A DNA stretch of 64,000 nt, taken from positions 124,001 through 188,000 of the forward strand of contig RMBW01000001.1 of the NCBI GenBank assembly GCA_004009845.1, given 5' to 3'. The notes under the pieces are model-generated. The model saw only the letters and a program-made list of their open reading frames with translations. It was not told the DNA's origin and did not search any database. Numbering within the stretch: position 1 is the stretch's first letter; the number at the start of each line of letters is the position of its first letter. Position numbers and translations under genes: made by a program. Shown here piece by piece: positions 13,714 to 24,297 of the stretch. Source of the DNA: Davidsoniella eucalypti. Lineage: Eukaryota > Ascomycota > Sordariomycetes > Microascales > Ceratocystidaceae.

Positions 13714-16152
13714 ATGGCGGCCTGGATCTTCCGCAAGAAGTCGTCTGGGCGCAAGCGGCCGCGCAGCGGAAACAGCCTCTCATATATAGAGGCGTCAATG
13801 CCCCCGTGCCACGATGCCGCGCCTGACGACTACGATGATGCCGAAGACCAGCAAATACACTCTCGCGAGTCTGCTGCCTCGCGCACTTCCACACACAAAC
13901 CTGCGCTTAACAAGAAGCGCCGCACAGAACCACCCAGATCGCCTCGATCATCACCACTACAACAAGCCTCCTCTCACGGCCGTACCTACAGCTTCACACA
14001 AGACCAGGCCGATGAGCTCAGGGTAGCGCGCCGTTCGCCAAGACAGCACATGGCTACTGAGGCCATGGCCTGGGAAACTCCTACACTAAGCCCCCAGAAG
14101 TCCAAGAAAAACGGCAAGACACAGAAGAACTCACTGCGCAGAGATCCTGAGCGTGAAGCCGAGATCCGTGCCATGAGCTCTTCCAGCCCCATCAGACCAA
14201 CCTCTACCTCCTCAGGCCACCCATCGCGCAAGACCAGCGACCGGAGGACCAAGTCTAGATCACACAACTACTCCCGCTCTCTCCCTGAAGACAAGGACAT
14301 GGAGTTCCCATCTGCCCAATCTCTACGCTCTAGCATGTCTAGTGACGGTACTGACTGTGCCGCCTTCCGCGTTACGGCTCTTGGCTCTCTGGCCCCTCGT
14401 CCAACACTGCGATATGCCTCACAGCCTCATTGGGCGCCAAGTTCCGAGCGGTGCGCCGGCCAAAGACAGCAGAAGAACATTGATCTTCCGCCAGTGGCTG
14501 CCAATATCAAGTCACGAGTCCGCATCAATGAACTCGCTGATAGCTTTGACTCCAGTGATCTACGCACTCTTATGGAGAGAGATAAGCGCCGCCGCGAGCG
14601 TAAGAGAATCCGCGACCAAGAGCGTGCTGCTGAGCGGATTGCGCGCAAGAAGGCCGAGCAGATGATCCTCGCCGAACATGCTGCTGCCAACGGAACACCA
14701 CCACCTCGGAATATGGACCGTGGAGTTATCGGTCGCGAGCTTATGGAGCCCGCGGAGATCTTCCCTACGTCGCCATCGTCCGAGTTCGATGTCATCGAGC
14801 CCGAGCAAGCCAGTGAAGTTGAACACTCTGACGTCGAAGACATTGTGGACTCTCGCCCAATGACCCCTGATTCGTTCTGCAGCAATGGGGCCCGTGCTGA
14901 TTCTGTCATCGAAGACGATATTATTATGCACGAGGTTTACCGTGGCCGTAGTGCTAGCGTTAGCTCACTGTCTAGTCGTTTAGTTGATGCCGCTAGCGAG
15001 AACATGGCTACAGTGTCTGACGATTCGATAGGCCAGTCATCTGCCCCTGTGGTGGTACTCGAGCCTGAACAATCAGAAGTGCCTCAACAGCCCCGTACTC
15101 CTATTGCCACTAGGCCACATGCTAGCTCTGTCTCATTCACCCCTACAGTGTCGCCATCTGCCATCATCGCTGTCACTGACACCGACCAGAACTCAACCGC
15201 CTCTACCAAGCATCGCATCTTGCGGTCTCTGTTCCGCTGGGGCTCGCGTAAGCGGGAGCGGACAGCAGGTACTCCTTCCTTTGCAAACATCTCTCGCGAG
15301 GCTATGGCCGTCGAAGCAGCTCGGTCACGCGATCTTGTTCCGCCATCGCCTCTCCATGACTCAATCGACTATGAGGTGCCTATCCCTAGTAACCCAACCC
15401 GCATCGTGCCACGTCGTACTCGGTCACGCTTCCGTGAGGACTTGCCAGAGTTGCCTATATCGCCACCTGCATCACCTTCTAGAAGTAGAAATGACCTGTC
15501 GACCATCAAGTCGGTCAGCGAGCGTCTGAGTGTCATGTACAGTGTCACATCCAGTCCGTCATCTCGTCATGCGCGGCACCGGTCCATTGATGCGTTGAAC
15601 TGTGACTCTCAGTCAATTGGCTGTGACGAGAACGACGAAGAGGAAGAGCGTGAGATGGACGAAGCTGCTGAGTCTATGGCTGCTAACCCATCTCCCGAGC
15701 CTCCATCCATCTCAATGGCCTCGATCGATTCCGAAGGCGAATGGCTTGCTAGCCGTATCTCGGCCAACCGTAGGGCGGCAGCTACCATGTCTCGCTCGTC
15801 GAGTCGGCAATATGCGAACTCGGAGTGGACACAAGATGCCGGCATGTCTGTAACCGAGGATGGAACTATGCGTGGTCATTCGTCGCAGATGAACAGCTTC
15901 GATGACGAAGATGTCGTCATGAGCAGTGATGATGACGATAACCACGAGGATGAAGATACCACGCGTACCTTTGGTGACAGTGAGTTTGATCTGGCTAACA
16001 GCAGCGTCATCGCAGACGCTGGTGTCTCTGCTATCGATATCCGCGGCCAAAAGCAGCGCATACTCAAGAACAAGGTGCTCGACATCACGCCGCAGCCATC
16101 GTTTGATAGCAAGCGCCGGAGCACCAGCACCATCGTTGGCAGCTGCCCTTAA
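13714..16152 (+). CDS. Conserved fungal protein of unknown function, largely disordered
   Basis: Single 2,439-nt open frame encoding 812 residues. It starts MAAWIFRKKSSGRKRPRSG and ends in a basic Ser/Thr-rich tail. Most of it is low-complexity Ser/Pro/Arg sequence, so probably unstructured. A recognisable core lies at about residues 210-325: a segment around SLAPRPTLRYA, then NELADSFDSSDLRTLMERDK, followed by a highly charged Arg/Lys/Glu helix (about 287-320) likely to form a coiled coil. I know this arrangement from uncharacterised proteins across Pezizomycotina, from memory and not by search. A second basic patch (RSLFRWGSRKRER) sits near 505-520, and acidic stretches rich in Asp/Glu lie near 640-655 and 735-750. 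No catalytic motif, membrane segment or signal peptide is visible. Basic patches suggest a nuclear or cortical scaffold, but that is a guess. Confidence 0.85.
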   Translation: MAAWIFRKKSSGRKRPRSGNSLSYIEASMPPCHDAAPDDYDDAEDQQIHSRESAASRTSTHKPALNKKRRTEPPRSPRSSPLQQASSHGRTYSFTQDQADELRVARRSPRQHMATEAMAWETPTLSPQKSKKNGKTQKNSLRRDPEREAEIRAMSSSSPIRPTSTSSGHPSRKTSDRRTKSRSHNYSRSLPEDKDMEFPSAQSLRSSMSSDGTDCAAFRVTALGSLAPRPTLRYASQPHWAPSSERCAGQRQQKNIDLPPVAANIKSRVRINELADSFDSSDLRTLMERDKRRRERKRIRDQERAAERIARKKAEQMILAEHAAANGTPPPRNMDRGVIGRELMEPAEIFPTSPSSEFDVIEPEQASEVEHSDVEDIVDSRPMTPDSFCSNGARADSVIEDDIIMHEVYRGRSASVSSLSSRLVDAASENMATVSDDSIGQSSAPVVVLEPEQSEVPQQPRTPIATRPHASSVSFTPTVSPSAIIAVTDTDQNSTASTKHRILRSLFRWGSRKRERTAGTPSFANISREAMAVEAARSRDLVPPSPLHDSIDYEVPIPSNPTRIVPRRTRSRFREDLPELPISPPASPSRSRNDLSTIKSVSERLSVMYSVTSSPSSRHARHRSIDALNCDSQSIGCDENDEEEEREMDEAAESMAANPSPEPPSISMASIDSEGEWLASRISANRRAAATMSRSSSRQYANSEWTQDAGMSVTEDGTMRGHSSQMNSFDDEDVVMSSDDDDNHEDEDTTRTFGDSEFDLANSSVIADAGVSAIDIRGQKQRILKNKVLDITPQPSFDSKRRSTSTIVGSCP

Positions 16153-18532
16153 GCAGCCTGGACCGGCGGGTTTGGTGAAGAGTCAGTTTGTGAGTTTCTT
16201 GTAAGTACATTTTCTACACGGTACAACAGGGTAAAGTGCGAACATGTGAATCATTGGCCTTTTTCTCTGCTACCTTGTTTTTCTTTTTCTATTCGACTAT
16301 TTCTTCAATGTCTCCCTTCCAAAAGTGTCTCTAGACACGGTCTTCTCGAGCTGTCCACTCGTTTCCAGATTTTCCTATTTGTCTTCTCACTATCAAAACT
16401 TTTAAAAAAGTCAACACCCCCCACACCGACCACTATTCGCTCTTTTACAATTTTTCCTTATCTTCTACTTAACAAAAGAAAAAAAAAGAGTAAAATGCCA
16501 TTAAAATCACCAACACTGGCTCCCGAAATTCTGGATATCTAGAGACATGGAAGACATTGGGAAACGAAGAAGATCATAGAAAACGAGCACGCAATCAAGG
16601 CTAACACAACGCGCGCTTTTCTCTTTATCCAGCTTAGAAACTCACATTGGCTGCTCCTGCAACCTGAGTCATGTATCCTCTTCATACTTGGTGATCATAT
16701 GGGGAACAACATCACCCCCCCTATCGCCCTCGCCACATCTTTCTGCCTCTTTAAAAACGACACTCTCCCTATTCTTTTTTTCTGCATATTCATGTCATGG
16801 TTCCTCATATTCCCTCACGCCTCTGTTTCTCTTTACGACTATGATCTCCTGTTGTCGCTTCTGCAATATACGCTTAGAAAAGCTCCTTGTTTATCGATTC
16901 CCATACATTACGGATATTGCGAGAAGCTTTCCTAATACCTTTTCATCTTTTGTTTCTTATTATTTTCATGGTCTTGGCGTTACTGAGGATGGAAATTGCT
17001 TTGCTTCTGCTTCGTTGTCTATCCTTAACGTCACCTCGCCCTTGCCACATTATCGTCTTTTATTATCTGGAGTCTGATCTTGATTTTGGGTTGTTTCTAT
17101 TTTGTTTTTTTTGTCGCGAGTTTTGGAGGGAAATGGATATATACCAACGCGTTCACACCTTTGCTTTTTTGTTTCATCTTGTTGTTCCTATTTAGCGGCG
17201 CTCATCGCCTGTCTGTTGGAACTGGATATAGAATATTGTTTTTTGCATTATACCGGTGTTATTTTTTCTTCCTCTTCAATGGCTTCCTTACCGGCGGCCT
17301 TTTAGTACATTGAACAATTAACCTCAGAAGCCATAAAATTGGTTTTCTGATATCTCCTCCCATCTTCACTTTGCTGTTGTCTTATCTTTATATGTGTGAT
17401 CTTGCTGGTGTTTTGGAACAAATTGGACATATGTCCTGGTTTACATGGTGCATAATTTTGTCTTTAGTGGACTCGGGACTTGATATCTTGTCTTGTTTGT
17501 TATTTGTAGCCTTACATTAATATTAATGTTAATATCTATGCTAATTATTCCAAGTCCATCGGAATCATCGAAACTCGATCCCTCATTTGAAGTCTTGATT
17601 GCTGTGTAGTGGGGCATATCGTGGCTTAGTCAGCACCCACTTGCGCATTATCTCTGATTTGCCAAGGTGACTACTATCGATAGTTTAGTAGTTTGTTGCT
17701 ATCCAACCATTATGACATTTATTTCAGCATTGCACGTCTCCAATATATCCCATGATATACTATCGATTGCGCATTTGACCTGCTGGAGTTTTCTTGCGCT
17801 GTTGATTTATTTCCTCTCTCTATTGTTCCATTGTTCGATAAGCGGTTGAAACCCCCCCTGAATCATTATCCTTCCCTTGGGTTGTCATCTCAGTGTCCAA
17901 GCTGTCGCTAATGAATCCGAGTTTCCTTGTGATACACCTTTTCTTTTTTTATTCTTCTATCTGCTCTCTTTGTTTATCCAACCAGTCCGTCAAGCGCTCT
18001 ACATTTTCTTGCATCTATTTCTTTTCTCCATCGATTTCATCTCATTGTATTTTGACTCGCTATCAGTAACCGGTTATTCTTCTAATCCAACTTCTCCACC
18101 GCAGGCTTTGAAAGCCTCTGAATACTTGGGGGACATTCATCATTCCCTACTTCTACTTCTTTTTGTTCCATTTTCGAGACGAGACCAACGAAGCCACATC
18201 TATATAACTGTTCATCGATACCCATTTTCTTGACGATCTATACGAGTACATAGATATATAGCGACTGTTCATGAATTCTACGTAGGGGCTACTACGACCA
18301 TACGCCTTCACGAATATCCTCCCACTACATGAGGGAGGGCACTGGGCTCATTAGCCTACTTTCTAGCCCATAATATTCGACTCTATCGAACGACCAATCT
18401 ACGACGTATACACTGTACATAAACACTACTTACGACCCGAATCTACCACACGGCGTATATACATACTATCGAGTCCATCCCACCATTATCGAATCCGTGA
18501 TACGCTTTCGCTAAGCGCAACACGTAGTAGCC
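16153..18532 (+). promoter_or_regulatory. Long pyrimidine-rich intergenic/leader region upstream of the kinase
   Basis: About 2.4 kb between the unknown-function gene and the kinase start codon. From roughly 16240 to 18230 the plus strand is persistently T/C-rich. Several overlapping open frames (for example 16688-17077, 16887-17195 and 17877-18233) therefore exist at once, all translating to Phe/Leu/Ser/Tyr-rich sequence with no family resemblance; I treat them as composition artefacts. Part may be the 3' end of the upstream transcript and part a long kinase leader with upstream AUGs. A 16-bp perfect palindrome lies at 17515-17530. Confidence 0.5.
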
Positions 18533-21439
18533 ATGGCCGCGCTTCATTTTATGTCTGGCGAGTTGACGGACGTTCGACAAAAGGCTGTTGTCGACGCCCG
18601 GAAAATGCAAGCTGCCATCGTCAAGGAGCTAACCTCTCAAGGAAAGGAGATCCCGCCATATCATTTGATGGAGCTCATCGGCAAGGGTAGTTTTGGTCGC
18701 GTGTACAAAGCCACGCACTCTGATACGCAAAAGCTCGTAGCTGTCAAGATTATCAGCATCGAAGAGGGCGACAGCATGAACCCTACCAACTCAGATACCT
18801 TTAGCGACATTCTAAAGGAAGTCAATACACTAAAGATGCTAAACAACAGCGGCGCTCGCAACATTAACATGGTTGTTGACTCCCTTTTGGTAGACCAGTC
18901 GATCTGGATGGTCACTGAGTACTGTGCCGGAGGAAGTGTGGCTACGTTGATGAGGCCGACAGGAGGTCTGCCTGAGAAATGGATTATTCCTATCCTCCGT
19001 GAGATCGCCGAGGCTATCTACTGGGTCCACAAGGAAGGCATCATTCACAGAGATATCAAATGTGCCAATGTCTTAGTGACGGATGTCGGCGGTGTCCAGC
19101 TGTGTGATTTCGGTGTTGCCGGAATCATGAACACACGTTTTGATAAGCGCTCTACGATGACTGGAACATTGCAATGGATGGCACCTGAAATCTTCGAATC
19201 GGCGGCTTATGGTACCGAGGTTGATATCTGGGCCTTTGGCTCTATGGTATATGAAGTTGCTAGTGGCCTACCCCCTAATGCCACTACTCTACAGAATGTC
19301 TCCAATATTGGTAGATTCCTCAAAAACAACTGCCCTAGATTAGAAGGCGATCAGTATTCTGATATGCTCAAGGACATGGTCGCCTACTGTCTTGTCGATG
19401 ATCCCACCATGAGACCCCGCATCGAGGAAATCCAACAGCATCCCTATATCGCTAACACCGAAGACCGCTATCCGACAACGTCGCTCTCAAAATTAGTCAA
19501 GGCGTATCGACTATGGGAAACACAGGGCGGAAGTAGACGATCTCTATTCGCTGCCGGAGGTGCACAAGGTCTAGACGATGCTCCGCCTATGCCGGCCATT
19601 GAGAATTGGAACTTCAATACCATGACTGAAGCCAATGTGAACAGTCAGGATCCCGAGGATCCCGATGCGTCAGCAGTGTATGACGCTTATGGGCCAGGTG
19701 TTGATTTCCCTGGTCAAGCCCCTCCCCAAAAGGGTGGCCCACGCCGCCGCCGGAGACCACCGAATCTGAAGGGACCTACGGCGCCACTGGAGAAGGTTTT
19801 TGATCCCAATACGTTGACCAACTATCGGGACAACGCACGTGCTTGGTATGGTCGTGGCGAAAGCCCGCCACTTACATCTGACCTACCCTTACGTGATAAC
19901 TCGACTCAGGGCCAAACCGTCCGTGAGTCACTCATTGATCTAGACCTTTCGTTCGAGGGTACGGGCATGGATGCTCGCGATCTGGACACTATTCGTGCTA
20001 GCCATAAGCCCCCAGCCCAGGATAACCGCAGAACACAAGATTGGACTTTCCCAACTGCCATGCCAGCTAATGGTGATGAAGATGCCCCATTACCGCCACC
20101 GCCTACATTTGATCCTCCCACAGGGATTTACAGCAGACCAAATGCCAACGCTTCTTCGACATCGGTACAGAGCCAGCCGACACCGTTACCGCTCAACCGT
20201 GCATCAGTAGCAAGTTTGATCGACCTTGACGAGAGTTTTGCTGATGACTCGTACTCTCGGCCTTCAACATCGCAATCTGACGCAGCATTTGCTAGCGACA
20301 CAGAGGAGCGCTTTGGTTTGGAGAGACATACATCGAGACGATTCGAAACGCCGCATTCCATGAGAGAGCCTTCACTGTATGTGACATCGACATCTGCGCC
20401 ACGCGAGCCTTCGCTTTACGTAACTTCTACGACCGGTGTGCGTGAACCATCTTTTTACGCCGATTATCGGCCCGATTTCAAGGCTGCTGCTTCGGCGCAA
20501 GTTTCTAGCGCCGCTTCACAATACGATGACAATTCATCGTACGTGAGCCAGCAAACGGACGACGAAGATGAAGATGGTATAATTGATATTCCAGACCTTG
20601 GGGATAGTTACAGAGAGCCGTCTCTATATGTCACAAGTAATGCCCGGACAGACCGTGAGCCATCGCTTTACATTGACTTGGATGAGGCGTCATATGAACC
20701 TCAATCACAGGCTGCAAACTACAACAACAACAATGGAATTAACCAGGCTGGAAGCTATCAGCATTCACGATCGAATTCCCAAACGCTAAGTCAGTTTGGC
20801 GGCAACGATGACCCCAACAGAGCGTCGACTATTTCCATCCCAACATTTGAGGGCAACCGGCCGTCAATGTTCATACCCGATGAGTCACGGACGGACCGGA
20901 TGCCTTCGCTACTGATACCAGATGACATGGACCATCACAGCACAGCAAGCGCCCCAGCAGCAAACACATCACGATCTAACACTACAACTAACGGCTACGT
21001 TACCGGTGGATATAACGGAATGTATGAAGACATGGTGGTAGATCTAGACTCGCCTTCGCCTCAGTACCGCAAGGACACTACCAACCACCAAACGCATATG
21101 AACATCAACAATGCTAACAACCTTAACAACGCCAATGGGTTTGCGCCACGCGGTGCCTCTCTCAACTCCATGTTTTATCGCCAGGATAGCATTTCGTCTA
21201 GCATAGCTTCGTATCCGGAATTTGTGGCGCCACAAGTCCCATTCGAGATGTCAAGTGCGCCGGCAGGACCGGCAGGCGCCGTCATGGAGGGCAGATGTGA
21301 TGCGAACGATATGAAGGGAGAGATGCAACGCCTAATTGCGTCGATGCGAGATCATTTGGGATATACGGGGTCGATGTTGGAGACATTACCTGTCAGAAAG
21401 GCGGAGTTGAGAAGGGGAAGAGAGGAGACATCGCCTTGA
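18533..21439 (+). CDS. Ste20-related (GCK/MST type) serine/threonine protein kinase
   Basis: Intronless 968-residue kinase. After a 42-residue N-terminal extension, the catalytic domain (about 43-305) is complete: glycine loop GKGSFGRV (50-57), ATP-anchoring Lys72 in VAVKII, helix-C Glu96, HRDIKCANV with Asp174 and Asn179, DFG at 192-194, the activation segment with TGTLQWMAPE ending at Glu219, and Asp231. The sequence is typical of germinal-centre kinases, the group containing fungal Sid1/SepL, Nak1/Kic1 and animal MST kinases, which act in septation-initiation and morphogenesis networks. The exact ortholog is not settled. The roughly 650-residue C-terminal tail is disordered and carries a repeated REPSLYVTS-like motif (residues 611, 624, 637, 694, 708) and two LIDLD(L/E)SF motifs, possible partner-binding or phosphorylation sites. 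The start at 18533 (GCCATGGCC) is in good context and fits the extension seen in relatives. Confidence 0.93.
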   Translation: MAALHFMSGELTDVRQKAVVDARKMQAAIVKELTSQGKEIPPYHLMELIGKGSFGRVYKATHSDTQKLVAVKIISIEEGDSMNPTNSDTFSDILKEVNTLKMLNNSGARNINMVVDSLLVDQSIWMVTEYCAGGSVATLMRPTGGLPEKWIIPILREIAEAIYWVHKEGIIHRDIKCANVLVTDVGGVQLCDFGVAGIMNTRFDKRSTMTGTLQWMAPEIFESAAYGTEVDIWAFGSMVYEVASGLPPNATTLQNVSNIGRFLKNNCPRLEGDQYSDMLKDMVAYCLVDDPTMRPRIEEIQQHPYIANTEDRYPTTSLSKLVKAYRLWETQGGSRRSLFAAGGAQGLDDAPPMPAIENWNFNTMTEANVNSQDPEDPDASAVYDAYGPGVDFPGQAPPQKGGPRRRRRPPNLKGPTAPLEKVFDPNTLTNYRDNARAWYGRGESPPLTSDLPLRDNSTQGQTVRESLIDLDLSFEGTGMDARDLDTIRASHKPPAQDNRRTQDWTFPTAMPANGDEDAPLPPPPTFDPPTGIYSRPNANASSTSVQSQPTPLPLNRASVASLIDLDESFADDSYSRPSTSQSDAAFASDTEERFGLERHTSRRFETPHSMREPSLYVTSTSAPREPSLYVTSTTGVREPSFYADYRPDFKAAASAQVSSAASQYDDNSSYVSQQTDDEDEDGIIDIPDLGDSYREPSLYVTSNARTDREPSLYIDLDEASYEPQSQAANYNNNNGINQAGSYQHSRSNSQTLSQFGGNDDPNRASTISIPTFEGNRPSMFIPDESRTDRMPSLLIPDDMDHHSTASAPAANTSRSNTTTNGYVTGGYNGMYEDMVVDLDSPSPQYRKDTTNHQTHMNINNANNLNNANGFAPRGASLNSMFYRQDSISSSIASYPEFVAPQVPFEMSSAPAGPAGAVMEGRCDANDMKGEMQRLIASMRDHLGYTGSMLETLPVRKAELRRGREETSP

Positions 21440-23145
21440 GGAGGAAAATTTGAGGTGGTATCTTTGATAATGCTATGTGACAATTTTTTGTAGAAGAGCT
21501 ATAGAATGAACTATCTTGCCCGGACTATTCAATATGATGCTATGTTTGATCCTTGTACATGGGTCAATATGCTTAACCCTATATCTGGTGATATATGTAC
21601 AGTATGTACATGCGAGAGACCGACTATATGGTGGTGTGGCTACTACTACATATAGCATTCAAGAATATAGCGTCTCGCCTAAAATATAAGGCGGGATAAA
21701 TTGAAGTCACTGTACATAACCGAAATGACAGAAGATGTTGAAAAATGATTATAAACATGCTTTATCTTGCATGGCGCTAGAAGAACATTCAAAAATACAT
21801 ACGTATGTACAGATATGTGCATAGTTGCATATATTGTATCTGTACATATGTATAGTCTGATGGGACAAAGTGGCCTTCTGGCCCACAAATATTCGGTTCA
21901 GTAGTAACAAATATGATAGAATGACCGAAGCAGCGGAGAACAAAAAGGTCAGAGTGACTTTGTACACGTTGTGATTGTGTTTTATGCATCAATACATAAG
22001 CATAAAGCGAGAAGAGTTGAGTGGGAATTCTTGCTTTTATACTCGGATTTTTGTGAACGATGTATAGGATTCTGGAGTAGATAAAGGAGCTTATCTCATG
22101 CGAGAGGCCGATCAGCTCTATTTGCATATGCAGTCAGCCCTTGTATCATTGTCTTCTATTGGTTTCCTTCTGGGTAGTAGTTGAACTGGATGGTCGTGCT
22201 CCGACATATGGGACAAGTATATGGCTCGTATGGACGGCTTACACGACATGAGATAACATTATATGGAACTGGGAGGAGGCTGATATGATCGAGCTCTAGC
22301 ATAGAAGCGAAATGTGAAGTCTGGGCTGGAACATGGGCTGGGTTAGGCAGAGGAGGGTTTAGGCACGATTTACCCTTTTCCTTCTTCTTTCAAGAGCCTG
22401 GAGCGAAGCATTTTGCGTGATTCAACTCTGATAGAACTAGAGAAAAGACGATAGCCTGGTTTTGGAAGGAATCAAATCTGGTCCTGCTCTCAGCCAGCTC
22501 AAGGTGGGATTGAAGGCGGGGATGACGAATGATGGCACTACAAGTACAAGAATTCCATTTTGTTTTGTGGGGCAGGTAACTACTGAGAACAATAGGACAG
22601 GATCTGATCCAAGTAAGCTCCTTCCTTGATTTAGCAGCAGCTTTTTGGGTGGATATTTATTCCAAGTTTTTTTCTGTCCGTTTCTATTTTCCTTTCTCAT
22701 CTCTGATACACCATCGATTAAATAATCGTCTTCCGATTTCGAACCATAAAATCGGATTGCCGATCTTAATATTTCAACTAGATCTCTTTCATATTTATTA
22801 ACCCAACGACCCTGGTCCTTGTCTCCTCGAGATCCTGTTCTTTTCCCCTCACCTCTTTAACTTCCACTTTCCATCCACTTTGTGGTGTCACGGGCCAGGT
22901 GCGTCATGTTCTGAGCTATCAGCGCTATACTTTGGATTCCTGAGCGGATATAATTACTGACTATCCCAGAGCACACCTAGTCTTCTATTCTGTCGAGAAA
23001 CTGGCGCTTTTCTACTCTCTGTTTTACCTCTGCCTGCGCTCTCTGCTGCCCACCGCCTACGAGCGCCATTGGCACGACTTTGGCGGTGCTTGCAACAGGC
23101 ACCATTGCTACGTCTTCTTAGATAATACGCTCTACAACTTCTGTA
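21440..23145. other. Intergenic region between kinase and zinc-finger gene
   Basis: About 1.7 kb with no supportable gene. The first part after the kinase stop is AT-rich and contains an inverted repeat (12-bp arms TATGTACAGATA / TATCTGTACATA) between about 21800 and 21850. From about 22680 to 23145 the plus strand becomes CT-rich and probably holds the promoter and leader of the zinc-finger gene starting at 23146. Confidence 0.5.
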
Positions 23146-24297
23146 ATGGCATCATTCGCGGGCATAACCAGAGATGATGCCCTCGCGCGTCTAGAGGCAG
23201 AAAACAACCATATGTTTATGGCGGCCCAACAAGAATTGATCCATAAGTTTCAGGATCCCGATGCCGTCACGAAGGCCGTAAACGTTATCCACAACGTGTT
23301 GCTGAACCAGAGCGATCGGCCCGCAGAGTTTGCGGACAGTGCCGTGGGTCAATAGTCCCCCAACGGATCTCAAGGGTATGGGCTAACTGGAGATCAAATC
23401 TCTGGCGATAGCAATGCCCTTGGAAATCACTGTTCCAACTACACCGGCCTGTCGACCGAACATCAAGAGTTTGATGGGAGTATGGCTTGTTTCTCGGAAC
23501 AAATCGTAGGTATCAATTGCATGATGCCCGTTCTTCTGGATTCGACCGTGGACGAAACATTGAGCACGTTGTGCTACTCTGATTTCTTGTTGCCATCGGC
23601 GACGGGGTTCCATTCACCTGTGGCATTTCCCGAACATATGGAAACACCCCAACTTTCAGATGGGCCAGATTTTTCAACGCCGACCTCGTCACCACTAGAG
23701 AGTAGCGATACTGGCTACGAAGACGCCAATGAATCTCAATATAGCGTCAACAGTAGAGCCGTTAGAAAAGACCGATACGACGGTGTTACGGATATCGATG
23801 AGTCGTATCTCCAGAAGACTAACGAGTGGTTGATTCCGACTGGCGGGACGAAGCGTCAGTTCGGGTTCCGTAACCCGGAGACTGGAGATATCAAGTTAGG
23901 CTTGACCAAGTGTAAAGCACGGTATGATGCAAATGTATCCTTACATGAGATGGCATAAGATTATATAACTAATCAATGATTGATCAATAGGAAACTAGCT
24001 GAACGATTTTATAAAGTTTGGATGTGCAAGTTGTGTGACAAGAGAATGGCCGAACGCAATGAGATTTACAACCATCTCAGGGTCAGCCATAAACATGAGG
24101 CGAGAAAAAGAGAGTTAACACCCATAAAGATCTACGTCTGCCCACATTGCGCCTCCTCAATCACAGACCGGAAATCTAACTTTGTGCGACATACGGAAAA
24201 GTGCCGAAAAAGAAACCAAGACACGCTTTATTTTCGACAAACCAAGGTTTGCCATGTAGCATTGGACATCAAGCCCAAGAGTCATTTGACTTGTTAA
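23146..24297 (+). CDS. C2H2 zinc-finger protein with an in-frame TAG or cryptic intron
   Basis: The gene reads in one frame from 23146 to 23921 except for a TAG at 23353-23355. A candidate 78-nt intron, 23278-23355 (GTAAAC...AATAG), would remove the stop and keep the frame. A clear second intron lies at 23922-23990 (GTATGA...CAATAG, branch ACTAAT) with phase preserved (CG|G). Spliced exons 23146-23277, 23356-23921 and 23991-24297 give 334 residues. The last exon encodes a classical finger, CKLC-x12-H-x4-H, and a second C-x2-C-x13-H-x3-C finger (CPHC...HTEKC), suggesting DNA or RNA binding. The middle part is Ser/Pro/acidic-rich. If the 78-nt segment stays in the mRNA, the product ends at 69 residues unless the UAG is edited or read through. 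I do not recognise a named ortholog. Confidence 0.7.

Noticed and set aside
16688..17313. Several overlapping plus-strand open frames of 67-129 codons that look like membrane proteins
   Set aside because: They overlap in different frames and are all Phe/Leu/Ser-rich because the strand is pyrimidine-rich; no family motif or splice partner.
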